Source: UBA11740 sp049273695 (GTDB taxonomy: Bacteria > Acidobacteriota > Blastocatellia > Pyrinomonadales > Pyrinomonadaceae). From it: a DNA stretch of 64,000 nucleotides. Below the pieces are notes generated by a model, which did not search any database, was not told the origin of the DNA, and worked only from the letters and a program-made list of their open reading frames with translations. Position 1 is the first letter of the stretch. The number at the start of each line of letters is the position of its first letter. A program made the position numbers and the translations under genes. Location: NCBI GenBank assembly GCA_049273695.1, contig JBASRE010000018.1, forward strand, positions 62,001 through 126,000, read 5' to 3'. This document shows positions 53,101 to 60,650 of the stretch, piece by piece.

Positions 53101-53124
53101 CGGGAGTCTCAATGAACACATCGG

Positions 53125-53601
53125 CTACTGCCCCGTCTTCATTCGCTCAATAAGTTTGCTGGTCGAAGCACCTTCCACAAACGGCAGTGAGACAACGCTG
53201 CCGCCCGCCGCTTCAACTTCTTCGCGTCCATGGATCTGATCCAGCGCGTAATCGCCGCCTTTCACCAGCACATCCGGCAGCAACTCAGCAATCAGAGACC
53301 GCGGCGACAAGTCATCGAAAATCGTAACGTAATCGACCGATTCCAACGCCGCGAGAAGCTCTGCGCGATCGTTCTCGTCAAGCAACGGACGACCGGCGCC
53401 CTTCAATTCCCGCACTGAAGCATCGCTGTTGACAGCAACCACGAGGGCCTCGCCGAGCGTTCGCGCCAGGCGCAAGTAACGCGCGTGACCGACGTGCAAA
53501 ATGTCGAACACGCCGTTCGTAAATACGAGTTTTTTGCCCGCTTCGCGCAGGCGTTCGCGCTCGATGAGCAGTTCATCGCGCGTCACAATCTTTTTCCGCA
53601 T
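53125..53601 (-). CDS. rfaE2: D-beta-D-heptose 1-phosphate adenylyltransferase-like nucleotidyltransferase (RfaE2/HldE C-terminal type)
   Basis: A 158-residue nucleotidyltransferase of the cytidylyltransferase-like fold: VFTNGVFDILHVGHARYL (HxGH), VAVNSDASVR, LLDENDRAELLAAL, and ISTSKLI-like ASTSKLIERM at the end. Stand-alone RfaE2 enzymes make ADP-heptose for lipopolysaccharide core; glycerol-3-phosphate cytidylyltransferase is a less likely alternative. ATG 53601 is chosen over a TTG three codons upstream. It is divergent from lysS. Confidence 0.88.
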   Translation of the reverse strand: MRKKIVTRDELLIERERLREAGKKLVFTNGVFDILHVGHARYLRLARTLGEALVVAVNSDASVRELKGAGRPLLDENDRAELLAALESVDYVTIFDDLSPRSLIAELLPDVLVKGGDYALDQIHGREEVEAAGGSVVSLPFVEGASTSKLIERMKTGQ

Positions 53602-53661
53602 TGGGGTCAAACGTGAATTGTACGAGGCCGAAAGATAAACGGCAAAGCGTTTGGTTTATTA

Positions 53662-53689
53662 ACGATTTACCATTTACTATTCACAGATT
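53662..53689. repeat. ACNATTT heptamer array
   Basis: ACGATTT, ACCATTT, ACTATTC, ACAGATT in 7-nt steps, ending 3 nt before the lysS start codon. Confidence 0.65.
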
Positions 53690-53692
53690 GCC

Positions 53693-55279
53693 ATGACGGT
53701 GCCTTTTCTCGAAGAAAACGATCAGACCGTCGCGCGCCGCGTGCATCTTGAAGCGCTGCGCGCGCTGGTGGGCAACGTTTATCCAAACAAGTTCGAAAGA
53801 AGCGATGTCACGGGAACTGCTTCGCACGAAGACACCATTACCTCGATTGTCGAAGTGTTCAAGGAGTATGAGCCTGAGATAACCGAAGGTGAAAAGCCTT
53901 CGGCGGAGGTTCTCGAATCGACAAACAACCAGCTGAACAAGACGCGAGTTCGCATCGCCGGTCGCATTGCGGCGCCGCCGCGCGTAATGGGCAAAGCCGC
54001 TTTCCTTCACCTATCCGACGGCGTGTCGCGTTTACAGATGTACATTCGCCGGCAGGATGTTGCCGGCCTGCGGAACGATTCGGAAGGTGGCGAAGTTGAT
54101 GGTTGGGAGTTGTTTGGGCTGCTCGATCACGGCGACTTCATCGGGGTCGCGGGGTTTTTGTTCATCACAAAAACCGGCGAGTTGTCGATCCACGTTGAGA
54201 AGCTACAGTTTCTCGCAAAGGCTTTGCTGCCGATGCCGGACAAAATGCACGGCATACACGATCCGGAAATTCGTCAGCGCCAGCGATATGCAGATTTGAT
54301 CGCCGGCAGTCTGAAACTTGAACAAGACGAACACGACCTGACGCCGCGCGAAGTTTTCGAGCTGCGCTACAAGACTATTCGTCACATTCGACGGTTCCTC
54401 GATGATCACGGTTACGTCGAAGTCGAGACGCCGATGCTGACCTCGAAAGCGACCGGCGCGCTGGCGCGGCCGTTCAAGACACATCACAACGCGCTCGACA
54501 TCGATCTGTACGCGCGCATCGCTCCGGAACTTTATCTGAAGCGACTGGTGGTGGGTGGCTTTGAGAAGGTTTACGAGATCAATCGAAACTTTCGCAACGA
54601 GGGAATCGATCGCGTCCACAATCCCGAGTTCACGATGCTCGAGTTCTACTGGGCCTACGCTGATGTGAACCAGATGATGGATTTCTGCGAGGAGCTTCTG
54701 CGATCAGTTGTCTACACAACTCTCGGTCACCACGTTCGCTACGGCGATCACGAGATCGATTTTTCGCAACCGTTCCGGCGCATCTCAATGCGCAATGCAA
54801 TTTCTGAGTTCGGAAAACAGGAAGTCAGCCGGGATGAACGCGCAGAACGAATCGTCGAGCTGTTTGAGGAACTCGCAGAACCGCACTTAATTCAACCAAC
54901 GTTCATCACCGACTTTCCGAAGCCGATCTCACCGCTCTCAAAAGCTTCACCCGCTGATCCTTCGGTCGCCGAACGCTTTGAATTCTTTGTCGCTGGCTTG
55001 GAAACGGCAAACGGCTTCTCGGAACTGAACGATCCCGAAGAGCAGTATCAGCGCTTCAAAGAGCAGGCACAGCAACGCGAGCGTGGCGATGAAGAAGCGA
55101 TGGTGATGGACGAAGACTACATTCGCGCGCTGGCTTACGGCATGCCACCCGCGGCGGGAATTGGCGTGGGCATTGATCGACTAGTGATGCTGCTCGCGAA
55201 CAAACACTCAATCCGCGACGTGATCCTGTTTCCACACATGCGACCGGAGAGACAGAAGGCAGAAAGCAGCGAGCAGTAG
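53693..55279 (+). CDS. lysS: Lysyl-tRNA synthetase, class II
   Basis: Charges tRNA-Lys. An N-terminal OB-fold anticodon-binding domain (VRIAGRIAAPPRVMGKAAFLHLSDG) precedes the class II catalytic core: motif 1 around FLDDHGYVEVETPML, motif 2 NRNFRNEGIDRVHNPEFTMLEFY, and motif 3 GIGVGIDRLVML. Length 528 is normal with a slightly extended N-terminus. The region directly upstream of the ATG is a heptamer array, so no standard Shine-Dalgarno is visible. Confidence 0.97.
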   Translation: MTVPFLEENDQTVARRVHLEALRALVGNVYPNKFERSDVTGTASHEDTITSIVEVFKEYEPEITEGEKPSAEVLESTNNQLNKTRVRIAGRIAAPPRVMGKAAFLHLSDGVSRLQMYIRRQDVAGLRNDSEGGEVDGWELFGLLDHGDFIGVAGFLFITKTGELSIHVEKLQFLAKALLPMPDKMHGIHDPEIRQRQRYADLIAGSLKLEQDEHDLTPREVFELRYKTIRHIRRFLDDHGYVEVETPMLTSKATGALARPFKTHHNALDIDLYARIAPELYLKRLVVGGFEKVYEINRNFRNEGIDRVHNPEFTMLEFYWAYADVNQMMDFCEELLRSVVYTTLGHHVRYGDHEIDFSQPFRRISMRNAISEFGKQEVSRDERAERIVELFEELAEPHLIQPTFITDFPKPISPLSKASPADPSVAERFEFFVAGLETANGFSELNDPEEQYQRFKEQAQQRERGDEEAMVMDEDYIRALAYGMPPAAGIGVGIDRLVMLLANKHSIRDVILFPHMRPERQKAESSEQ

Positions 55280-55293
55280 GCAGGACGCGGCGA

Positions 55294-55367
55294 GTCCAAC
55301 GTCCAACGTCCAAAGTCCCGCGTCATTCCGCAGACGTTGGACTTTGGACTTGCGACTTTGGACTCGG
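55294..55367. repeat. GTCCAAC heptamer array with inverted halves
   Basis: GTCCAAC, GTCCAAC, GTCCAAA, GTCCCGC, a short centre, then GACGTTG, GACTTTG, GACTTGC, GACTTTG, GACTCGG. It lies in the convergent gap between lysS and the next gene, so it may also serve as a transcript end. Confidence 0.85.
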
Positions 55368-55370
55368 TTG

Positions 55371-55850
55371 TTATCGCGCCGCGGTTTCCTGGTGGAAAAC
55401 CGTTACCCAAGCGTCTTTCCGTTTCACCCAGAGGCTGCTCACCCAAACGGTCGCTGGTACCGGAGCGCCGGCACAGGTTCCTTCCTGGGTCCCTTTGTAC
55501 ACCAATAAAGCTGTCGTCGTGGTGGGCTTGGTCAGCTTCCAATCGCTCAAGGTAAAGGATTTGATGTCGCACATCTTCATCCCTTCGGGAAGGCTCCCTT
55601 TTGCCATCACGCCGCCGCCGTCGACGACAACGACATCCTTGCCAAGATACATGTCAAACGGCTTCATATCCTTGTTCTTGAAGGCGTTCCACAGCGCGGT
55701 TTCTTTTTCCGCGAGATCCTTTTGCAGCATCGCTTGCGTGACGCGCGGTGCTTTCGGTTTCGGCGTCGGCGACGGCGTCGCCTCCTGTGCGATCGATAAG
55801 TTGGCCAGGGTCAGAACTAAGGCGGCGGCCAGAAGTAGATGTCTCTTCAT
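55371..55850 (-). CDS. Secreted SnoaL-like (DUF4440-type) protein
   Basis: A 159-residue protein with a signal peptide (about 1-21, ending SIAQ), a Pro/Lys linker and an NTF2-fold domain: LAEKETALWNAFKNKDMKPFDMYLGKDVVVVDGGG, a middle strand TALLVYKGTQEG and WVSSLWVKRKDAWVTVFHQETA at the end. This is the DUF4440/SnoaL-like pattern; no catalytic residues are evident. GGAG lies upstream of ATG. Confidence 0.85.
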   Translation of the reverse strand: MKRHLLLAAALVLTLANLSIAQEATPSPTPKPKAPRVTQAMLQKDLAEKETALWNAFKNKDMKPFDMYLGKDVVVVDGGGVMAKGSLPEGMKMCDIKSFTLSDWKLTKPTTTTALLVYKGTQEGTCAGAPVPATVWVSSLWVKRKDAWVTVFHQETAAR

Positions 55851-55959
55851 CCGTTGAATCTCCTTTTGCAGGTTTGGGGTTTGAATGCGCGGAGTTTCTA
55901 CTACTGACTCTTAGTTCTGTCAATAGAGACAAGGCTGTGCGCGCCGTAGGCGCGAAATG

Positions 55960-56113
55960 TGGCACAGACTTCAGTCTGTGAATTCAACTGAGATTGAACG
56001 CGTCTTAGTAGAAACCACAGACTAAAGTCTGTGCCACTTGTACTACTGTGAATTCAACTGACATTGAACGCGTCTTAGTAGAAACCACAGACTAAAGTCC
56101 TGTGCCACTTGTT
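55960..56113. repeat. TGGCACAGACT palindrome followed by a 70-bp tandem duplication
   Basis: GTGGCACAGACTTCAGTCTGTG opens the element; then two copies of a 70-nt unit start at 55978 and 56048 (GTGAATTCAACTGAGATTG / GTGAATTCAACTGACATTG) and each ends CACAGACTAAAGTC...TGTGCCAC. The copies differ at only a few positions, so the duplication is recent. It fills most of the 263-nt gap. Confidence 0.85.
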
Positions 56114-57223
56114 CTAACGGAGCGAAGGAGCAGTTGTTTGGCCGAGGGTGAGGATCGTTCCGCCGAAACCAACGGCCCAGCCGTGATTTCGATCGACGAA
56201 GTGGATGCGCGTCAGCGCGTGTGAAATCCCTGTCCTCTCAGCGAACCAGTGACGGCCACCGTTCACGGTACGCAGGAGAGTTCCGTCGGCGCCGGCGGCC
56301 CAGCCTTCCGATGGATTGATGAACTTAACATCCAGCAGATCGACTGCAACGTTTGATCGCTGCGGAAGCCACGTGCGCCCGCCGTCGATGGTCGCGAAGA
56401 TTCGGCCGGAGGAACCGACGGCCCATCCAAGACGATCGCCGACAAAGCTGGTTGAGTGGAATCGAAACTTCAGGTTGTCTCGCACGCTAGCCGTCTGCCA
56501 GGTCACGCCGCTGTTGTTGGTGTGAATAATCGTTGCGCCCGCGCCCACCAGCCAAAGTCGTGAACTGTCGAAGAACGCTCCACCCAAGAGCAGATGCCTG
56601 GTCGGAGGAGATTGACGCGTCCAATGCGCGCCGCCATCGCTGGTCGCAAGCACCACGCCGGTTTCGCCAAACACCCATCCGTGCGCCGGGTTCGCAAATA
56701 TCACGCGCACCAGACGCGCGTTGACATCGTCTCCATCAAGGTAGATTGGACGCCACGTTAAGCCGCCGTCGTCTGTGCGCAGCAGATACGAACGCGAGTC
56801 GTCATTCGTTTTCAGCTTGTAGACATCGCGTTCCGCGATGAGCCAGCCCGTGTGATCGTCAACGAAGCAAACGTCTCGGAAAGTGTCTTTGGTGAGCGTC
56901 GAAACTTTCTTCCACGTTGCACCGCCGTCGTTTGTTTCCAGCAACGTGCCGCCGCTGCCGGCGACCCAGCCGTGATTTTGATCGAGAAATTGAACGGCGT
57001 GCAGCCACGCCATCGTGCCGCTTTTTTGACGAGACCACGTCGCAGCCGAGCCAGTGAGCAGTGAGCTGTGAGCTGTGAGCAGAAGAATTACCGTGAGCAG
57101 TGAGCGGTGAGCAGTGAGCAGTCGGCGAGGCACAGCCTCGCGCTGAAATAGAATGCGCCGCCAGCCGGAAAGGCCCAGCCTTTCCGCACTGCGGGGCGGC
57201 AAAGCCAAAAGGATCTTTTGCAT
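56114..57223 (-). CDS. Exported YCF48/BNR-type beta-propeller protein
   Basis: A protein of about 369 residues made of repeated WxxQ..., HGW(V/A)xGxxG and T.DGG.TW motifs, i.e. the YCF48 (photosystem II assembly factor-like) propeller. In non-phototrophs such proteins are surface or assembly factors of unknown role. The hydrophobic part of its signal peptide (LLTVILLLTAHSSLLTGSAA) is encoded by a TGAGCAG heptamer array at 57055-57121. ATG 57223 is favoured; a GTG at 57283 would extend it into a second array. It is the last gene of the polysaccharide operon. Confidence 0.88.
   Translation of the reverse strand: MQKILLALPPRSAERLGLSGWRRILFQREAVPRRLLTAHRSLLTVILLLTAHSSLLTGSAATWSRQKSGTMAWLHAVQFLDQNHGWVAGSGGTLLETNDGGATWKKVSTLTKDTFRDVCFVDDHTGWLIAERDVYKLKTNDDSRSYLLRTDDGGLTWRPIYLDGDDVNARLVRVIFANPAHGWVFGETGVVLATSDGGAHWTRQSPPTRHLLLGGAFFDSSRLWLVGAGATIIHTNNSGVTWQTASVRDNLKFRFHSTSFVGDRLGWAVGSSGRIFATIDGGRTWLPQRSNVAVDLLDVKFINPSEGWAAGADGTLLRTVNGGRHWFAERTGISHALTRIHFVDRNHGWAVGFGGTILTLGQTTAPSLR
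57055..57121. repeat. TGAGCAG heptamer arrays within the YCF48 gene start
   Basis: Four units (TGAGCAG, TGAGCTG, TGAGCTG, TGAGCAG), an 11-nt spacer, then TGAGCAG, TGAGCGG, TGAGCAG, TGAGCAG. The inverted counterpart CTGCTCA is present as four units at 57276-57303, about 155 nt away. Confidence 0.9.
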
Positions 57224-57275
57224 TATTCTGCTCACAAGTTCTTTATCACACGGCCGCAAGAAGTTCTTTTGCCCA

Positions 57276-57303
57276 CTGCTCACCGCTCACTGCTCACTGC
57301 TCA
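57276..57303. repeat. CTGCTCA heptamer array
   Basis: CTGCTCA, CCGCTCA, CTGCTCA, CTGCTCA; reverse complement of the unit at 57055-57121. It lies between the SLBB export gene and the YCF48 gene. Confidence 0.9.
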
Positions 57304-57311
57304 CTGATTTC

Positions 57312-58118
57312 TCAGAATCCTCCGGTGAAGATACGCGCGAAACTCAGGATGGGAAGGAAGCTCGTGATCTTGTCGAATGTCTTCCACTTGTTCCCCGGCA
57401 CGATGATTTGATCGCCCGGCTGGAGATAGACGGAATCAGGGGCCTGGCCTTTGTAAATGGCGCTCAGGTTGACGGGAATCGGTTGCAAGTTCCCGTTCGT
57501 CTGCTTGCGCAGCACGTAAACTTTGCTCTTGTTACCGGTTTGTAGAACGCCGCCTGATTCGGCAATAGCTTCGGTCACAGACAATCGTCGTGTCATCAGG
57601 CGAATACCGGGTTGGGCGACGTCGCCAACTACGCTGTAGCGATACGAACCAGCGCGATCGAGCGCCACCGTGACCTGCGGTCCAATAATGTATTCGTCGT
57701 AACGCTTCTTGATCAGTTCCGAGACCTGGTCGACGGTCTTGCCGTTGACGAAGATGCCTTCAGGAATCAGCGCCAGGTAGACACGACCGCTGGGCGGGAT
57801 GACAATGCCCTGCTTTGAGTAACGTTCGTGCGCAAAAACGTTGACCGAGATCACGTCCTCGGGGCCGAGGCGATACGTCGTGAAGAAGTTGTTGTACTGC
57901 TGCACGATCGCTTCTTCGTCGGAAGTCGCATCCATGCGGTTCGTTTGCGCGTCCGCCGTGACTTCAGGCGTCGGCGAAGGCTGCGCGGTCGCAGTGGATT
58001 GTGTGTCTTCCGCCGACGTGCGGCGTTGGCGCGTGGCGGTTGGCGATTGAGCGATGGTTGTTCCCGCGAACGCCAACGCGCTCGCGATCACCACAGTTTG
58101 TATCAACATTTTCTTCAT
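57312..58118 (-). CDS. Polysaccharide export protein (Wza-like, SLBB domains)
   Basis: A 268-residue exported protein with a signal peptide (about 1-24), a low-complexity linker, the polysaccharide-export domain (YRLGPEDVISVNVFAHERYSKQGIVIPPSGRVYLALIPEG) and one or two SLBB modules (YSVVGDVAQPGIRLM, DSVYLQPGDQIIVP). Such proteins form the outer-membrane or periplasmic part of the export channel. ATG 58118 with CGGAG upstream is used. It follows the sugar transferase gene in the operon. Confidence 0.92.
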   Translation of the reverse strand: MKKMLIQTVVIASALAFAGTTIAQSPTATRQRRTSAEDTQSTATAQPSPTPEVTADAQTNRMDATSDEEAIVQQYNNFFTTYRLGPEDVISVNVFAHERYSKQGIVIPPSGRVYLALIPEGIFVNGKTVDQVSELIKKRYDEYIIGPQVTVALDRAGSYRYSVVGDVAQPGIRLMTRRLSVTEAIAESGGVLQTGNKSKVYVLRKQTNGNLQPIPVNLSAIYKGQAPDSVYLQPGDQIIVPGNKWKTFDKITSFLPILSFARIFTGGF

Positions 58119-58139
58119 GGCTGCTAACTCCGTTGCCTG

Positions 58140-58181
58140 CAAATCTCAAATGACAAATGCCAAATATCAAATGTCAGATGT
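58140..58181. repeat. CAAATNN heptamer array
   Basis: CAAATCT, CAAATGA, CAAATGC, CAAATAT, CAAATGT, CAGATGT. It lies between the SLBB and sugar transferase genes and touches the stop codon of the latter. Confidence 0.85.
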
Positions 58182-59566
58182 CAGGTTCCTTTTCCAAACA
58201 AGATCGTCTTCACCGTTTCGAACATGATCGTCGCGTCGAGCGCGAGGTTCTGGTTCTTCATGTAGTACAAATCGTATTGCAGCTTCTGTTTGGCGTCCTC
58301 GATCGACGCGCCGTACGGATAGTTGATCTGTGCCCAGCCAGTCAGGCCCGGCGCGATCAAGTGGCGCTGTTCGTAGTACGGAATCTCCTGCGCGAGTTGC
58401 GCGACAAAGTGCGGGCGCTCCGGACGCGGGCCGACGAAGTTCATGTCGCCGCGCAGAATGTTCCAGAACTGCGGGATCTCGTCCACGCGAATCTTGCGAA
58501 TGATGCGGCCGACCCGCGTCATGCGTTCGTCATCAGTCTTGGCCCAGACGGGACCGTCTTTCTCGGCATCAGTACGCATCGAACGAAACTTCATCAGCCT
58601 AAACGGCCGGCCGTTCTTGCCGACGCGTTCCTGCTTGTAAAGGATCGGACCGCGCGACTCGAGCTTGATTACGATGGCGGTAAGAATTGCGATGGGCAGC
58701 GAAAGGATTGCGCCCACTAAAGCGATGATGCGATGCATTGCGCTCCGCGCGATTTCGTTGATGCGCGCGCGCCGGCCACGGCTTGAGAAGATCAGCCACG
58801 ACGGCCGAATCATGTCGAGCAGCACGCGGCCGGTTAGCCGTTCGTAGAACGACGCGCTCTCTTCAATCGTCACATCGCCGGACAAACTCAACTTCAAAAG
58901 CTCCTGCGTCGGAAACTGTCCGCGTCGATCGCCGATGGCGACCACCAGGCGATCGATGTTCTCGCGTTTCACCAGCGAAGCTAATTCCGAAGTCAGGCCG
59001 ATCACCTTCGGATTGATCAGGCTCTTTCCCACCAGGGCCGGATCGTTGTCGACAAAGCCGACGACGCGATAGCCGGCGTCTTTTCGTTGCAACGTTTCCT
59101 TGGCGATTTCGACAGCAAACTCACCGGAACCGACGATCAGAATGCGCTCGCCCAGCTCCGGATGACCGAGAAACCAATGGATCGAAAGCCGCCAACCGAC
59201 CATCAACAGCAGCGCCAGCGGCAAGGAAATCAGCGTCACGCCGCGGCCAATCATCACCTGCGGCAGCGCATAAAACGTCAGCGCCAGCGCTATCCACGCG
59301 AGGCCAAGCGCTTGCAGCATGCGCAATACCAACTCGCGGCGGTCACGCATGACAACGAAATCGTAGAGGTCAAAGAAATAAAATGAGGTCAGACAGAAGA
59401 GCGTCGCCAGGGCGGCTTTGTAGAATCCGTTTCGATTAATCAGAATATCTTCAGCGTCCGCCGCGCCCATCCGCACGTACACAGCGATTACCAGGCCGCC
59501 GAAGAGCAACATTGCTTCGACCAGCAGCAGGAGAATCGTACGGGCTTTAAGGCGCGATGAGTTCAT
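58181..59566 (-). CDS. Polyprenyl-phosphate sugar-1-phosphate transferase (EPS initiation)
   Basis: A 461-residue membrane enzyme that starts exopolysaccharide repeat-unit synthesis on undecaprenyl phosphate. Four N-terminal membrane helices, a central Rossmann-like CoA-binding part (ERILIVGSGEFAVEIAKE), a fifth helix (about 280-305) and the catalytic domain with LESRGPILYKQERVGKNGRPF, MKFRSMRTDAE, KIRVDEIPQFWNILRGDMNFVGPRPERP and PGLTGWAQI. This is the WbaP/TIGR03025 (exosortase-locus) type. It starts 1 nt after the kinase stop. Confidence 0.93.
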   Translation of the reverse strand: MNSSRLKARTILLLLVEAMLLFGGLVIAVYVRMGAADAEDILINRNGFYKAALATLFCLTSFYFFDLYDFVVMRDRRELVLRMLQALGLAWIALALTFYALPQVMIGRGVTLISLPLALLLMVGWRLSIHWFLGHPELGERILIVGSGEFAVEIAKETLQRKDAGYRVVGFVDNDPALVGKSLINPKVIGLTSELASLVKRENIDRLVVAIGDRRGQFPTQELLKLSLSGDVTIEESASFYERLTGRVLLDMIRPSWLIFSSRGRRARINEIARSAMHRIIALVGAILSLPIAILTAIVIKLESRGPILYKQERVGKNGRPFRLMKFRSMRTDAEKDGPVWAKTDDERMTRVGRIIRKIRVDEIPQFWNILRGDMNFVGPRPERPHFVAQLAQEIPYYEQRHLIAPGLTGWAQINYPYGASIEDAKQKLQYDLYYMKNQNLALDATIMFETVKTILFGKGT

Positions 59567-59567
59567 A

Positions 59568-60650
59568 TCAGTTAACTCTCGACACCACGTCCTCCTCGAT
59601 GTAAATCATTTCGAGTTCGCGATCGTCGCCGGCGGATTCGATTTCGTCCGCAGCTTCCGGACGCGCGGCATAGCGTTGCTGCTGATAGTAGTAAGCAGCT
59701 TCATCGCTCGTGCCTTCGGCGCGATTCAGCACGACCCCGAGCATTCGTTCGCGCGGCAATTGCTCCAGCAGCCGATCGACAGCCGCATAACGTGTCTTAC
59801 CTGAACGCACAACCATCAACGCGCCGTCGGCACGATTGATTAAAAGGTTTGCGTCCGTGAATACGCCCAGCGGCGGTGCGTCGATGATGATGTAATCGAA
59901 ATGCTTGCGCGCTTCATCAAGCAGGTGTCCAAAGCGCGGTCCCGACAACAGCTCAGCCACGTCTTCTCGGGCTGCGCCACCGGGCAGCAGATGCAGGCCC
60001 GCCGGTTGAAGCTTCACGATTGCCTGCGCCAGTTTCGTTTCGCCGGTCAGTACTTCCGACAAGCCAACTTCATTTTCAATTCCCAGGTAGTGCGCGGTTG
60101 AAGGCCGGCGCAAATCCGCATCGATCAGCAGGGCCCTCACGCCGTCTGTCTGCGCCAACAGCCACGCGAGGTTCAAACTCGTCAGAGTTTTGCCTTCGCC
60201 TATGCCGGCACTGGTGATGACAAACGCGCGCATGTTCTGCCGCTCGCCGGCTTCCAAAAGTTTCGTGCGCAGCGCACGAAAGTGCTCACACTCAGGCGAG
60301 CGCGGAGAAGTGACGGCGAAGAGATGTGGTTCGACGCGCGCGGTCGAGATTACTCGCGAAGAGAACTCGACGGCGCGCGCCGATCCGACAGCGCCCAAGG
60401 TTGCCCCAGCATCACGGGAAGCTGGTCCGCCGGGGAGTGCCGGCCCGCCGGTCGCCTCGTCCGTGTGCGCAGTGGACGCTGAATTGATGCCAACCGGCAT
60501 CGCAGTGAACGGCGAGACATCCCACGGATGCTCGGCCTGTCTCGGAACGAAATACGAGACGTTATCTGCGTTGCCAGTCTGGCTGACTGAAGAATTAGAA
60601 GTGCGCGGAGCGGACTCGGCCCGCTTCAACGCGTCATAGACTCTGCCCAT
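59568..60650 (-). CDS. CpsD/CapB-family tyrosine kinase of the EPS operon
   Basis: A 360-residue cytoplasmic BY-kinase: start MGRVYDALKRAE, then a poorly conserved stretch, then P-loop SAGIGEGKTLTSLNLA, Walker A' LLIDADLRRPS and Walker B FDYIIIDAPPL. A C-terminal tyrosine cluster (AAYYYQQQRYA) is a likely autophosphorylation site. It works with the Wzz-like protein at 61850-63466. The start ATG 60650 overlaps the upstream ATPase gene by 17 nt; a longer frame to 61007 is only a second reading of that gene. Confidence 0.92.
   Translation of the reverse strand: MGRVYDALKRAESAPRTSNSSVSQTGNADNVSYFVPRQAEHPWDVSPFTAMPVGINSASTAHTDEATGGPALPGGPASRDAGATLGAVGSARAVEFSSRVISTARVEPHLFAVTSPRSPECEHFRALRTKLLEAGERQNMRAFVITSAGIGEGKTLTSLNLAWLLAQTDGVRALLIDADLRRPSTAHYLGIENEVGLSEVLTGETKLAQAIVKLQPAGLHLLPGGAAREDVAELLSGPRFGHLLDEARKHFDYIIIDAPPLGVFTDANLLINRADGALMVVRSGKTRYAAVDRLLEQLPRERMLGVVLNRAEGTSDEAAYYYQQQRYAARPEAADEIESAGDDRELEMIYIEEDVVSRVN

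Noticed and set aside
56114..57223. Evidence for photosynthesis from the YCF48 domain
   Set aside because: YCF48/BNR propellers are common in non-phototrophs and no pigment or reaction-centre gene is present; the MoxR-like ATPase is not a chlorophyll gene either.
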